Positions 51,043-60,949 of a DNA stretch of 64,000 nucleotides are shown one piece after another. The DNA is from Spirosoma linguale DSM 74 (GTDB taxonomy: Bacteria; Bacteroidota; Bacteroidia; Cytophagales; Spirosomataceae). Positions within the stretch are counted from its first letter, which is position 1; each line of letters opens with the position of its first letter. The stretch spans positions 372,001-436,000 of the forward strand of contig CP001769.1 of assembly GCA_000024525.1 (NCBI GenBank), read 5' to 3'. Under the pieces are notes generated by a model that was given only the letters and a program-made list of their open reading frames with translations, did not search any database and was not told where the DNA came from. Both the position numbers and the translations under genes were made by a program.

Positions 51043-53652
51043 ATGAAAAGATATTTCCTCCTCCTGCTCCTCGGAACGTTAACGACGCTGCTTGATCCCA
51101 GTGTCATCTATGCACAGTTTGGCCCTCCGGGTGGCGGCCCGGGTGGCCCCGGTGGTTTTGGCGGACAGGACACGCGCCGTAAAAAAGAATTTACGGGTGT
51201 GGCCGAAGAAACGCCCAAAGGAAATGGGAAGATAGCCGGGATACTGGTCGACTCGACCTCGGGTAAACCCGTTGAGTTTGCCACCGTTGCGCTCATCAAT
51301 GTTGCCACCAACAAGCCCATTGACGGAACCACATCGGATGCTAAAGGACAGTTTTCATTGACTAAACTGGCACCGGGCGACTACCGGCTACAGTATTCGT
51401 TTATCGGCTACAAAACCCGCGACTCGCAGAAGGTCACCGTTGTAAAAGGTACAGACCTTAACCTGGGCTCGGTAAAACTACCGGCCGATGTGCGTACGCT
51501 GGGCGAAGTTGTGGTAACGGGCCAGGCGGCCCTCATTGAAGAAAAAGTTGACCGGCTGGTGTTCAACGCCGATAAAGACATCACCGCCAAAGGGGGCGAT
51601 GCCTCGGATGTGCTGAAGCGGGTGCCGATGCTGTCGGTCGATCTGGACGGAAATGTTAGTTTGCGAGGCAGCCAGAATATTCGGGTGCTGATCAACAATA
51701 AGCCATCGACCATCGTAGCCGCCAACGTGGCCGATGCCCTCAAGCAACTCCCCGCCGATATGATCAAATCGGTAGAGGTCATTACGAGCCCGTCGGCCAA
51801 ATACGACGCCGAAGGAGCCGCCGGTATCATTAACATCATCACTAAAAAGAATACCCTGCACGGGCTGACCCTGAACGTTGATGCCGGGGCGGGACTTCGC
51901 GCATCGAATTTGGGTCTGAACGGTTCGTACCGGCAGGGAAAACTGGGCCTGACCCTGGGTGGTTTTGGCCGCGCCGGGTACAATGGGGCTTCATCTACCC
52001 TGGATCAAACGACGAAGGTGGGCGGACAGACGTTGCGGACGAGCCAGCAGGGTACCGCTTTCGACAAGCCCATATTCGGGCAGTATACGCTGGGCATGGA
52101 CTACGACCTGGCTAAAAATCAGTCGCTTTCGGCTAACGTTCGGTTTGGTACCCGGAATTTCATTCAGCAGCAAACCCAGTTGACCAATACGTACGCCAAC
52201 GAAGTACTGCGAAACATGTCGAATCGCGATGTAGACCGGAAAGATCTGTCCAACTCGGTGGATATGAACCTGGATTATATCCGGACGTTCAAGCCGCAGC
52301 AGGAATGGTCTATCTCCACGCAGTACAGCCGCACGGGGTTGACCAATAACTTCTACGCCGATATCCTTGGCCAAACGGGCGAGCTAACCAGCCGCCAGCG
52401 CAACCTCAACAACAACACCAATCAGGAGTTTACCATCCAGACCGATTACCAGACGCCCATCCGCAAAAATCAATTGCTGGAATTTGGCGGCAAGGCCATT
52501 ATGCGGCAGGTCGACAGCCGGTTTCAGTACCAGCTTGGCGGTAGTACGGGTGAGCTGGTCTTCGACCCGACAAATCCATCAGGCTCATTGCTCTATAACC
52601 AGAACATCGGCGCGGGGTATATTTCGTATACCTACGTAACGCCCAGCAAATACACGTTTAAAGTGGGTACGCGCTACGAACATACGGGCATTACGGCCAA
52701 GGCAAACGAAAATACGAACCTGAATATTCCCGCCTATAGCAATCTGGTGCCCAGCATCAACGTCTCGAAAAGCCTAAAAGGCGGAACAACCGTAAAAGCT
52801 GCTTACAACCGCCGGATTCAGCGGCCGGGTTTACAACAGCTGAACCCGAACGTAAACACGGCTAACCCACAGATGATTATGGTGGGTAACCCGAACCTGA
52901 GTCCCGAACTAACCGACAACGTTGAACTAAGCTTAAGCTCGACCGTCAAGAAAACGTACATCAATGCATCGGTATTCGGGCGGTTGACCAACAACGGTAT
53001 CTCCCAAATCCGGATACCATCCGATACGCTGGCCGGGGCGATCATCACGACGTTTCAAAACATTGGCGTACAGCGCACCGTTGGTACCAACGTCTTTTTC
53101 AACACCAGCATCACACCTAAATGGACGGTCAACGGCGGTATTGATGCGTACTATGTGTACATGCAGGGCCTGACGCCGGGTGCCGACGGGAAGTCGATCA
53201 CGATCAGCAATACGGGGGTGAGCCTTGGCGGGCGGCTGATGAGCCAGCTCCAGCTCGACAAAGGGTGGAGCGCGCAGGTGTTCAGCTTTTTCCGGGGACC
53301 AAGCCCGCAATTGCAGGGCACGATGGGCAGCTTTTATATGTACTCGGTGGGTGTTCGGAAAGATGTGGCCAACAAGCGGGGTAGCATTGGGCTGGCCGCC
53401 GAGAACTTCGCGGGTGGCGTAACGATGCGCACTACGCTGAACACACCAACGCTGTCGTCGGTGAGTGTTACCAACCTGTACAACTCAAACGTAAAAGTGA
53501 CATTCTCGTACCGAATCGGCAAAATGACCTTCGAAGCACCCCGCAAAAAGGGCCGTTCGGTTAGCAATGACGACGTTAAAGGTGAAGGCGACGGTGGTGG
53601 TCAGCCACAGGCAGCTCCAGCAGCGGCTCCGGCGGGCGGTCGGCCCCGCTAA
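51043..53652 (+). CDS. TonB-dependent receptor / outer membrane beta-barrel protein
   Basis: An 869-residue outer membrane transporter. A signal peptide (1-25, ending YAQ) is followed by a Gly/Pro-rich segment, a carboxypeptidase-regulatory-like domain (about 60-140, GKIAGILVDSTSGKPVEF), a TonB plug (about 160-260, with the VKSVEVITSPSAKYDAEGAAG stretch split here) and an OMP_b-brl_3-type barrel. The C-terminal 40 residues are Gly/Pro/Ala-rich and end in GRPR, not in the usual terminal Phe of a barrel. No SusD partner lies next to it. The substrate is unknown. Confidence 0.9.
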   Translation: MKRYFLLLLLGTLTTLLDPSVIYAQFGPPGGGPGGPGGFGGQDTRRKKEFTGVAEETPKGNGKIAGILVDSTSGKPVEFATVALINVATNKPIDGTTSDAKGQFSLTKLAPGDYRLQYSFIGYKTRDSQKVTVVKGTDLNLGSVKLPADVRTLGEVVVTGQAALIEEKVDRLVFNADKDITAKGGDASDVLKRVPMLSVDLDGNVSLRGSQNIRVLINNKPSTIVAANVADALKQLPADMIKSVEVITSPSAKYDAEGAAGIINIITKKNTLHGLTLNVDAGAGLRASNLGLNGSYRQGKLGLTLGGFGRAGYNGASSTLDQTTKVGGQTLRTSQQGTAFDKPIFGQYTLGMDYDLAKNQSLSANVRFGTRNFIQQQTQLTNTYANEVLRNMSNRDVDRKDLSNSVDMNLDYIRTFKPQQEWSISTQYSRTGLTNNFYADILGQTGELTSRQRNLNNNTNQEFTIQTDYQTPIRKNQLLEFGGKAIMRQVDSRFQYQLGGSTGELVFDPTNPSGSLLYNQNIGAGYISYTYVTPSKYTFKVGTRYEHTGITAKANENTNLNIPAYSNLVPSINVSKSLKGGTTVKAAYNRRIQRPGLQQLNPNVNTANPQMIMVGNPNLSPELTDNVELSLSSTVKKTYINASVFGRLTNNGISQIRIPSDTLAGAIITTFQNIGVQRTVGTNVFFNTSITPKWTVNGGIDAYYVYMQGLTPGADGKSITISNTGVSLGGRLMSQLQLDKGWSAQVFSFFRGPSPQLQGTMGSFYMYSVGVRKDVANKRGSIGLAAENFAGGVTMRTTLNTPTLSSVSVTNLYNSNVKVTFSYRIGKMTFEAPRKKGRSVSNDDVKGEGDGGGQPQAAPAAAPAGGRPR

Positions 53653-53721
53653 GGGTACTTGTCCGAATACCGTAGACTTTACTTTGTTCAGTTAACTTTT
53701 CACAAACCAATTCAAACACAC

Positions 53722-54321
53722 ATGAAAACACTTGTATTTTCCGTCGCTGCCCTGCTTAGCCTGTCAACTGCTTACGCGCAAACCTGGGCGGTGGATAAAT
53801 CGCACTCTCGCGTAGGCTTTACACTTACGCACAATTTGCTGTCGGATGTTGACGGTAACTTCAAATCGTTCGATGCCAAAATCTCCTCGGCAAAAGCAGA
53901 TCTGTCGGATGCTACGTTCGAGTTAACCGCCGATGTGAATAGCATTAATACCGACAATGAGCGTCGGGACGGTCACCTCAAAAGCCCCGACTTTTTCGAT
54001 GCGGCCAAGTATCCGGGCATAACGTTCAAGAGCACATCGTTTAAGAAAGTTGAAGGAAAGCAGTATAAGCTGGTTGGCGACTTAACGATGCACGGCGTTA
54101 CAAAACCCGTAACGCTCAATGTGATTATGGTTGGCCCCGTTCCTATGAAAGGCATGGGTGGTAAAGAGCAGGAAAAAGCTGGCTTTAAAGCGAGCGGCAC
54201 CATCAAACGGTCTGATTTCGGCATAGGCACCATTCCGGTCGTAGTCGTGAGCGACGAAATTGAACTTAAAGTGAACGGCGAGTTTACCAAACAGGATGCC
54301 GCCGTTGCGGAAAAGAAGTAA
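53722..54321 (+). CDS. YceI family periplasmic protein
   Basis: A 199-residue lipocalin-like protein that binds polyisoprenoids or similar lipids in the periplasm. A signal peptide (1-19, ending AYAQ) precedes the YceI fold: WAVDKSHSRVGFTLTHNLLSDV, then NTDNERRDGHLKSPDFFDAAKYP and the GDLTMHGVTKPVTL strand. I use the ATG at 53722, since an upstream in-frame start gives a leader with no signal character. It follows the TonB receptor by 69 bp and precedes a 40-bp palindrome. Confidence 0.94.
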   Translation: MKTLVFSVAALLSLSTAYAQTWAVDKSHSRVGFTLTHNLLSDVDGNFKSFDAKISSAKADLSDATFELTADVNSINTDNERRDGHLKSPDFFDAAKYPGITFKSTSFKKVEGKQYKLVGDLTMHGVTKPVTLNVIMVGPVPMKGMGGKEQEKAGFKASGTIKRSDFGIGTIPVVVVSDEIELKVNGEFTKQDAAVAEKK

Positions 54322-54363
54322 TTCTGCGAGTTAATAGCGTGAACAAAATTCGTCTATCCATTT

Positions 54364-54403
54364 AAGGCGTTGCCCCAACGGGTACCCGTTGGGGCAACGC
54401 CTT
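54364..54403. terminator. Perfect 40-bp palindrome after yceI gene
   Basis: AAGGCGTTGCCCCAACGGGT followed directly by its exact reverse complement forms a 20-bp-arm palindrome with no loop. It lies 42 bp after the YceI stop and 67 bp before the isomerase ATG and probably terminates the upstream transcript. Confidence 0.7.
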
Positions 54404-54470
54404 TGCTTCTTGAATAACACAATACCTTTTTGCTAAACCAACTAGTTCTCTATCTTTTTTGCTTGATTTT

Positions 54471-55427
54471 ATGACAACAAGACGGAATTTTTTACGTGAT
54501 GCCGGTGCGCTAACCCTGAGCGGCCTCGTGCTGCCAACGCTGACGAAAGCAGATAACTTCTTTTTGGCAGCCCCTAAATACCCCATCGGTATCCAATTGT
54601 TTACGCTGTTCAAGGCGATGAATGAAGACCCGAAGGGAACCCTGGAAAAAGTAGCGGCTGCGGGGTACAATGAAATAGAATCGGCCTTTAATACGCGTGG
54701 AGGCTATTATGGCTATTCGGCCAAAGACTTTCGAAAACTGGTTAGTGATCTGGGTATGACCTGGCGGGCACACCATGCCGGGGGTGCTCCATTTCGCCCA
54801 CGGCCTGCGACAGCACCGCCAGCAGGAGCCGCAGCACCGGCCGCACCCCGCCCGGCAATGGATTTCTCTAAAATGCCGCCTATGCTCAACCTGCGCGACA
54901 ACTACCAGCAGTTGATCGATGAGGCCGGTGAGGGCGGATTGTCGTATCTGGTCTGTTCCAGCACACCCGTCGGCACCATTGATGACATCAACAAGTCGAT
55001 AGAGGTATTTCAAAAGACGGGCGAAGCGGCTAAAAAAGCAGGTATCGGTTTCGCCTACCACAACCACGCTACCGAATTTGACCCCGTTGAAGGTGGTAAG
55101 ACGCCCTATGAGCTGATCCTGTCGCAGACGGATAAGGAGCTGGTGAAAATGGAACTGGACCTTGCCTGGGCTACCAAAGCGGGTAAAGATCCCGTGGCTT
55201 TGTTTAAAGAACAGCCCGGCCGGTTCCCGCTCTGGCACATCAAGGATATTAAAGACGACAACAAAACGATTACCGAAGTCGGAAACGGAGTTGTTGATTT
55301 TAAGAAGGCGTTTTCAGCGGCTAAAACAGCGGGTCTGAAATACTTCTTTGTGGAGCAGGACATGGCACCGCAGGGTATCGAAAGTATTACGACCAGCATT
55401 ACCAATCTGAAAAAGATACTGGCTTAA
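54471..55427 (+). CDS. Tat-exported sugar isomerase/epimerase
   Basis: A 318-residue xylose-isomerase-like TIM barrel protein. The N-terminus TTRRNFLRDAGALTLSGL is a twin-arginine signal, so it folds in the cytoplasm before export. Barrel elements include IGIQLFTLFKAMNEDP, AAGYNEIESA and the YHNHATEFDP and MELDLAWATKAG motifs with metal ligands. An Ala/Pro-rich insert lies at about 105-140. Related proteins act on keto-sugars. It lies 12 bp before a PQQ-type dehydrogenase gene and is likely co-transcribed with it. Confidence 0.87.
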   Translation: MTTRRNFLRDAGALTLSGLVLPTLTKADNFFLAAPKYPIGIQLFTLFKAMNEDPKGTLEKVAAAGYNEIESAFNTRGGYYGYSAKDFRKLVSDLGMTWRAHHAGGAPFRPRPATAPPAGAAAPAAPRPAMDFSKMPPMLNLRDNYQQLIDEAGEGGLSYLVCSSTPVGTIDDINKSIEVFQKTGEAAKKAGIGFAYHNHATEFDPVEGGKTPYELILSQTDKELVKMELDLAWATKAGKDPVALFKEQPGRFPLWHIKDIKDDNKTITEVGNGVVDFKKAFSAAKTAGLKYFFVEQDMAPQGIESITTSITNLKKILA

Positions 55428-55439
55428 CCAGCCCTTCCA

Positions 55440-58394
55440 ATGAGAAAAACGATAATTAACACCGGCAAACGGACCACCCGTTTGCCGGGTCTGTTCAACC
55501 TGTGCGTTAACGCAGGTCTGTTGCTGGGACTGGCTTCGTTTGTGATGCAAGACGGCTCCACCAAACCCGACGAAACCCGGTTTACGCCAGTTGTGCTGGC
55601 CGAAGACCTCGATGAGCCGATGGTGTTTGAGGTTGCCAAAGACGGAACGGCCTTCATTATCGAGCGCAAAGGAGCCTTGAAAAAATATGATCCGGTCACG
55701 AAAACGGTCGATCTGATCGCGACCATCCCGGTCAATACGAAATACACCTCGGCACAGGGGCGCGTGTCGGAAGCTGAAGAAGGGCTTCTGGGCCTGTCGC
55801 TGGACCCCAATTTCGAGCAGAATCACTGGATGTATCTGTATTACGCGCACCCAACCGAGAAGAAACACATCCTGACGCGCTGGGAGTACCGCAACGAAAA
55901 ACTGGTCGAGAACTCGCAGAAAGTGATGCTGGAAGTAACAACCCAGCGTGAAGTGTGCTGCCATACGGGTGGTGGAATGACCTGGGATCGGGCGGGTAAT
56001 CTGTACCTCACCGTAGGTAACAACACCGGAAACCAGCAGGCTGCCCAGACCGACGAACGCCCCGACCGCAGTAGTTGGGACGATCAGGGCCATGCCGGCA
56101 ACACCAACGACTTACGGGGAAAAATCCTCCGGATTCATCCCGAAGCCGATGGTACGTACTCCATTCCGGAAGGAAACCTGTTCCCAAAAGGCACCGAACC
56201 GTCGGACCGCGCCAAAACCCGCCCCGAAATTTACTCTATGGGGCATCGTAATGCCTGGCGTATTTCAATCGACAGCCAGACGGGTTATGTGTACTGGGGC
56301 GAAATCGGTCCCGATGCGACCAAGGATTCTGAAATTGGTCCGCGTGGTTACGATGAACTAAACCAAGCCCGCAAGCCGGGCAATTTTGGTTGGCCGTGGT
56401 TCGTAGGAAACAATCAGGCATTTCCGGTGTATGATTACGCCAACAAGAAGCCACTGGAGAAAAAAGATCCGAAAAACCCGGTTAACAATTCGCCTAATAA
56501 TACCGGGCTGACGAATCTGCCGCCAACGGCTCCTTCGTTTATTTATTACCCATACGCGGTTTCGGAAGAGTTTCCACTGGTGGGAACGGGTTCACGGTCG
56601 GCAACGGGCGGGCCGGTTTATCGCCAGGCCGACTTTAAAGGGGCCAAGCGGCCCTGGCCAGCGTATTACGAAGGGAAATGGCTCGTTACTGACTTTTCCC
56701 GAGGCTGGATTATGGCCGTTTCTATGGATGCCGAGGGGAATTACAAGGGTATGGAGCGGGTTCTGCCTACTTATCACCCGGTGGAGCCCATCGACATGAA
56801 GTTTGGCCCCGACGGCGACCTGTACGTACTCGAATACGGTAGCAACTGGTTCCGAAAAAGCGACAATGCCCGCCTTGTCCGGATTGAGTACAACAGTGGC
56901 AACCGGAAGCCAATTGTGCAGGCATCGGTAGCGACGAATCAAGGCAGTAAGTCGGGCGGTACGTTGCCGCTTCAGGTCACATTATCGGCCGATGGGAGCA
57001 AGGATAATGATGGCGATGCGCTCAGCTACCAGTGGAAAGTGACCTCGCCGGGTATTGCCCCAAAGGTGTTTACGACTGCTAATCCCACCGTTACCTTCGA
57101 CAAAGCCGGTGTTTACACCGCCACGCTGACGGTCACGGATGCGCATGGTGCCGCTAACAGCCAGTCGGTACGCATCATTGCCGGAAACGAAGCACCCGTT
57201 GTCGCGGTGAATCTGACAGGAAATAAAACCTTCTTTTTCCCCGATCAGCCCATTCAGTACGCAGTCAATGTGTCGGATAGGGAAGATGGTACCCTGGCTA
57301 AATCAACCGCTGCTCCGGGCCAGATAAGTCCGGCTCGGGTGGCTATGAGCATCGACTACACCTCCGAAGGCTTCGATTATGCCGAAGTAATGCAGGGGCA
57401 GCGGAGCGTCGATGCGTCTACGCAATATGCTGTGGCACAGGCGCTGATTAGCCAGAGCGATTGTAAAGTATGCCACCAGATCGACACCAAGTCGGTGGGG
57501 CCTGCCTTCACTGCCGTTGCCGCTAAATACAAGGGAGACACCGGAGCACCGGCGCGACTCGTCAGCAAAATCCGACAGGGTGGTGTAGGCGTCTGGGGCG
57601 ATGTTGCCATGCCTGGTCACCCGGCCATGTCGGTTGCCGATGCGGGTATTCTGGTGAACTATATTCTGCATATCAACGAAAAAACGCTCAGCAGCTTACC
57701 CATGGAGGGTACCTATACCCTGAAAATTCCGGAAGGCGACAAAGGCAACGGGTCCGTACTGATTCGGGCGGCTTACACCGACCGGGGCAAGGCAGCCGCT
57801 AAAGGCGGCAAGCCTGTACCGGCCCAGACCAGTGAGCAGTTACTGGTACTGCGCAGCCCACAACTCGATGCGTCTACCGCTGCGATTATTCGTGGTGCAG
57901 AGGTAAAAGCTAAAGGTATGGGCAAAGGGGAGAATGTGATTCCATACGCAAACAGCTACATCGGTTTCCGGAAGCTGGATCTAACGGGTATCAAGCAGCT
58001 TGAACTGACGGCGTCGGCACAGCGACGCGAAGGAAGTTCGGGCGGTACCATCGAGGTTCACCTCGACTCGCCCACCGGCCCCCTCGCTGGTGAAACAGTT
58101 GTTGAACTGGCACCGGAAGTGGACATGGAAAAGCTGATGGCTCAGCTGGAAGCCGGACCGAAACCACCCGCCGGTGGTGCCAATGGTTCGGCAGCAACAC
58201 CCGGTGGCCCTGCTGCTCCCGGCGAACCTGCTAAACCCCGGCCCAATCCATTTGCTCGGCCCCCTGTGTACCTGACGCTGAAAAATGCGGAGGGTGTTCA
58301 CGACGTGTATTTTGTCTTTAAAAACGATCAGGCAAAAAACATACAGCCGTTAATGTCGCTGTCGAGCATTAAGTTTATGAATAAAGAGAAGTAA
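55440..58394 (+). CDS. PQQ-type sugar dehydrogenase with PKD and cytochrome c domains
   Basis: A 984-residue exported multidomain protein. The order is: signal region (about 1-36), glucose/sorbosone dehydrogenase beta-propeller (about 45-480, with the GGGMTWDRAGNLYLTVGNN and YSMGHRNAWRIS stretches), a PKD domain (about 500-580), a cytochrome c domain with haem-binding C675, C678, H679, and a C-terminal carbohydrate-binding-type domain (about 755-984, containing a Pro/Gly/Ala linker). Propellers of this class oxidise sugars with PQQ, and the haem would pass on electrons. Similar proteins are common in Bacteroidota next to sugar isomerases. Confidence 0.9.
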   Translation: MRKTIINTGKRTTRLPGLFNLCVNAGLLLGLASFVMQDGSTKPDETRFTPVVLAEDLDEPMVFEVAKDGTAFIIERKGALKKYDPVTKTVDLIATIPVNTKYTSAQGRVSEAEEGLLGLSLDPNFEQNHWMYLYYAHPTEKKHILTRWEYRNEKLVENSQKVMLEVTTQREVCCHTGGGMTWDRAGNLYLTVGNNTGNQQAAQTDERPDRSSWDDQGHAGNTNDLRGKILRIHPEADGTYSIPEGNLFPKGTEPSDRAKTRPEIYSMGHRNAWRISIDSQTGYVYWGEIGPDATKDSEIGPRGYDELNQARKPGNFGWPWFVGNNQAFPVYDYANKKPLEKKDPKNPVNNSPNNTGLTNLPPTAPSFIYYPYAVSEEFPLVGTGSRSATGGPVYRQADFKGAKRPWPAYYEGKWLVTDFSRGWIMAVSMDAEGNYKGMERVLPTYHPVEPIDMKFGPDGDLYVLEYGSNWFRKSDNARLVRIEYNSGNRKPIVQASVATNQGSKSGGTLPLQVTLSADGSKDNDGDALSYQWKVTSPGIAPKVFTTANPTVTFDKAGVYTATLTVTDAHGAANSQSVRIIAGNEAPVVAVNLTGNKTFFFPDQPIQYAVNVSDREDGTLAKSTAAPGQISPARVAMSIDYTSEGFDYAEVMQGQRSVDASTQYAVAQALISQSDCKVCHQIDTKSVGPAFTAVAAKYKGDTGAPARLVSKIRQGGVGVWGDVAMPGHPAMSVADAGILVNYILHINEKTLSSLPMEGTYTLKIPEGDKGNGSVLIRAAYTDRGKAAAKGGKPVPAQTSEQLLVLRSPQLDASTAAIIRGAEVKAKGMGKGENVIPYANSYIGFRKLDLTGIKQLELTASAQRREGSSGGTIEVHLDSPTGPLAGETVVELAPEVDMEKLMAQLEAGPKPPAGGANGSAATPGGPAAPGEPAKPRPNPFARPPVYLTLKNAEGVHDVYFVFKNDQAKNIQPLMSLSSIKFMNKEK

Positions 58395-58397
58395 TAA

Positions 58398-58464
58398 GCT
58401 GTCCCAACAAAAATTGGCTGGCGTGGGCGTAATGCTCATGCCAGCCAATTTTTGTTGGGACAGC
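58398..58464. terminator. Perfect 25-bp-arm hairpin between convergent genes
   Basis: The arms 58398-58422 and 58440-58464 are exact reverse complements (starting GCTGTCCCAACAAAAATTGG) around a 17-nt loop. The hairpin starts 3 bp after the dehydrogenase stop and precedes the monooxygenase stop, so it likely ends both transcripts. Confidence 0.75.
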
Positions 58465-58523
58465 CGTATGTAGAATAGTGCTTATGGACGGGCGTAGTAT
58501 CAAAAAGTCCATCCTATAGCCAA

Positions 58524-59762
58524 CTAGGCTTTTTGGTTCAGCGTCTCTCGGTCAAATCCGGCGATCTGACGGTATCGGTCCATAACGGCTTTTAGGTCTT
58601 CGTAGGGAATGGCGTCAGCCGGGTGCTTAAAGCCATTGGGTGCGGCCTCCTCCATCATATCCATGATCTGGTCGGGACCTTTCTGCCGGTTTTGCAAAAC
58701 GACCTGAGTCGTTGCCGGTATGCGCTGCCGCTCATAGCGTTCGAGGGCGTCAAAGACAGTGGCTGCCTCAACCAGTGCCTGGGTTAACGCTTCGGCGTCC
58801 AGAATAGCCTGCGACGCACCATTGGAGCCTATGGGATACATCGGGTGAGCGGCATCGCCCAGTAGTGTGCTCCGACCGAATGACCATTTAGGTAACGGGT
58901 CGCGATCCGACATGGGGAACTCATACACGGCTTTAGCCCCCGCAATCATGGCCGGAACATCAAGCCAGTCGAACCGCCAGTCTTTGTAGATATCTACGAG
59001 CCGGGCCTGATCGGCTTGCCGGTTCCAGTCACGGACGGTCATTTGCGTACTTTCTTCCCGCAAATTAGCGACCCAGTTGACGAGCTGTTTACCGTTCCCG
59101 TCTACGTTACCAATTGGGTAAACGACCATTTTCTGCTTCAGATGGCCGATCATGACCATCGACCGGCTCGTCAGGAAAGGAGCCATGCTGGTCGTACCCC
59201 GATACAGTACATTGCCTGAAAAGCAGGGGTTTGCTTCTTCAGGGTAAAGGTTGTGACGCACCACCGAATGAATGCCGTCGCATCCAACCAGTACATCGCC
59301 GGTAGCCTGACCAAGCTGTTTGCCCGTGGCCCGGTCGATGAACGTGGCCGTAACGCCATCGGCGGTTTGGTCGAACGAGGCAAGATGATGACCGGCACGA
59401 ATGGCGTCTTTACCGATAACCCGCAGCACTTCCTCCACGAGAAGTTGCTGGAAATTTCCGCGATGTACCGAAAACTGCGGCCATAAATAACCGGCATGAC
59501 GACCCCTGGGTTCGTCCCAGAAAAGTTGCCCGTGTTTATTATAATACCGTAAATCCTGCGTTTCAACGGCAATATCGGCCAGTTTTTCGGCCAGTCCCAG
59601 GTTTGTCAGTACCCGTACACAGTGGGGAAGCAGGTTGATGCCCACGCCAAGGGGTTTGATCTGCGGCACCGATTCATAGACACTCACCTCGAAACCGGCC
59701 TGATGCAGGCTTAGAGCAGTGGTTAACCCGCCAATGCCTCCGCCAATAATAAGAACTTTCAT
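58524..59762 (-). CDS. FAD-dependent monooxygenase (salicylate hydroxylase-like)
   Basis: A 412-residue group A flavin hydroxylase. The Rossmann motif GGGIGGLT (7-14) and the late FAD motif STLLGDAAHPMYPIGSNGA (near 280-300) are intact, and the middle DVLVGCDGIHS is the DG motif. The substrate is probably an aromatic carboxylate or similar small molecule, not readable here. It is divergent from a LysR gene with a palindromic site in between, which suggests LysR control of this gene. Confidence 0.9.
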   Translation of the reverse strand: MKVLIIGGGIGGLTTALSLHQAGFEVSVYESVPQIKPLGVGINLLPHCVRVLTNLGLAEKLADIAVETQDLRYYNKHGQLFWDEPRGRHAGYLWPQFSVHRGNFQQLLVEEVLRVIGKDAIRAGHHLASFDQTADGVTATFIDRATGKQLGQATGDVLVGCDGIHSVVRHNLYPEEANPCFSGNVLYRGTTSMAPFLTSRSMVMIGHLKQKMVVYPIGNVDGNGKQLVNWVANLREESTQMTVRDWNRQADQARLVDIYKDWRFDWLDVPAMIAGAKAVYEFPMSDRDPLPKWSFGRSTLLGDAAHPMYPIGSNGASQAILDAEALTQALVEAATVFDALERYERQRIPATTQVVLQNRQKGPDQIMDMMEEAAPNGFKHPADAIPYEDLKAVMDRYRQIAGFDRETLNQKA

Positions 59763-59811
59763 AGCTGGCTATTCTTTCTACACAAATCCATATGACTTAT
59801 GCTTACAAAAA

Positions 59812-59825
59812 GACAACTTATTGTC
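59812..59825. promoter_or_regulatory. Palindromic site between monooxygenase and LysR genes
   Basis: GACAA-CTTA-TTGTC (59812-59825) is a perfect dyad in the 118-bp gap of the divergent pair. It is centred about 56 bp upstream of the monooxygenase and 62 bp upstream of the LysR ATG, a usual place for a LysR operator. Confidence 0.45.
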
Positions 59826-59880
59826 TCCATTATCCAATTGAATTTTCTTACTTTGTGATAAGTATATGTTATCAGTAGCT

Positions 59881-60783
59881 ATGGAATTACGTCAGCTTCG
59901 TTACTTCGTTGAAGTCGCGCAGGAACTGCATTACAGACGGGCCGCTGGTCGGCTTTTTGTTTCTCAGCCAGCCCTCAGTCAGCAGATAAAATTGCTGGAA
60001 GACGAACTGGGGGTGGAGCTGTTTGTCCGGAGCCGACGAGCTGTTCAGCGGAAAGTAGAGCTGACCGACGCGGGCCAAGTACTTTTAAAAGAGGCTCGTC
60101 AGTTACTTCAACTAAGTCAGCAGGCTATAGAGGCTACCCGGCGGGCAGGGTTGCAGCAACCAATTCGGATGGGTGTTTTCAAGACGTTGCTTCGGAGCCG
60201 TATTGTCGATGTGATGACGCTGTTGTCGGAGCGGGTTCCGCAGGTGACCGTCAAACTGGTTGAATTACCTTCTTTTCTGGCGGTGCAGCAGGCACTGATT
60301 GATAACACGATCGATTTGGGGCTTACCATTCTGCCGCTGCAGTTTTCTGGTCTATCGGCTATTCCATTCACCAAAAGCTCCATATCCGTACTGTTGCCCC
60401 GGCATCATGCACTGGCCCGGCTGGACAGCCTTTCGCTGGCTCAGTTACAGCACGAATCATGGGTTGAAATTCCAGCCCCACTCAACCCGGTCTTCGAATC
60501 GGTTGAGTGGCTTTGCCGACAGGCGGGTTACCAGCGGCATATTGCGCAGGAAGTAACGTCGCTCGATTTGCTGGCCGAACTGGTGCAGCTTGGTAAGGGC
60601 GTAGCGCTGATCCCGTCTCATTTCAACGTGAGTCAGTTGGCGGGTGTGGTCGCTATACCCCTGGTTAATCAACAGAATAGCCCTTATGTGGAACTGGAAC
60701 TCCAGCATGTGATGGCGTATTTATCAAGCAATTCGTCGCCAGCGATTGTTGCGCTTGGGCAGCAAATGCAACTTGGCGCGTAG
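59881..60783 (+). CDS. LysR family transcriptional regulator
   Basis: A 300-residue regulator with an N-terminal winged HTH (MELRQLRYFVEVAQELHY, then RLFVSQPALSQQIKLLEDELG) and a C-terminal effector domain of two subdomains (about 90-290). The HTH opening is of the CbnR/BenM subgroup, which often controls catabolism of aromatic compounds. I use the ATG at 59881; an ATG five codons earlier is also in frame. It is divergent from the flavin monooxygenase gene and is its likely activator. Confidence 0.94.
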   Translation: MELRQLRYFVEVAQELHYRRAAGRLFVSQPALSQQIKLLEDELGVELFVRSRRAVQRKVELTDAGQVLLKEARQLLQLSQQAIEATRRAGLQQPIRMGVFKTLLRSRIVDVMTLLSERVPQVTVKLVELPSFLAVQQALIDNTIDLGLTILPLQFSGLSAIPFTKSSISVLLPRHHALARLDSLSLAQLQHESWVEIPAPLNPVFESVEWLCRQAGYQRHIAQEVTSLDLLAELVQLGKGVALIPSHFNVSQLAGVVAIPLVNQQNSPYVELELQHVMAYLSSNSSPAIVALGQQMQLGA

Positions 60784-60907
60784 CTTTACGCTGAATACGT
60801 GGCTCCATGTATAGATCAACAACCGCTTCATACCCTTACTGTGTCAATTCATTCAGTTTAAATAACAGGTCAGGCAGACTGTCCCTGACGAGGTTTATTC
60901 GGCGCTC

Positions 60908-60915
60908 TACATTTG
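60908..60915 (+). promoter_or_regulatory. Candidate -7 box for lipocalin-like gene
   Basis: TACATTTG matches TAnnTTTG, 42 bp before the lipoprotein start codon. A -33 TTG is not seen at the expected distance. Confidence 0.35.
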
Positions 60916-60949
60916 TGCAGAACTAAATAAAACTCAATCAAATACTGTA

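Noticed and set aside
54510..55238. A 242-codon minus-strand frame
   Set aside because: Antisense shadow of the Tat-exported sugar isomerase, rich in Arg and His without motifs.
55314..56093. A 259-codon minus-strand frame
   Set aside because: Antisense shadow spanning the isomerase end and the dehydrogenase start.
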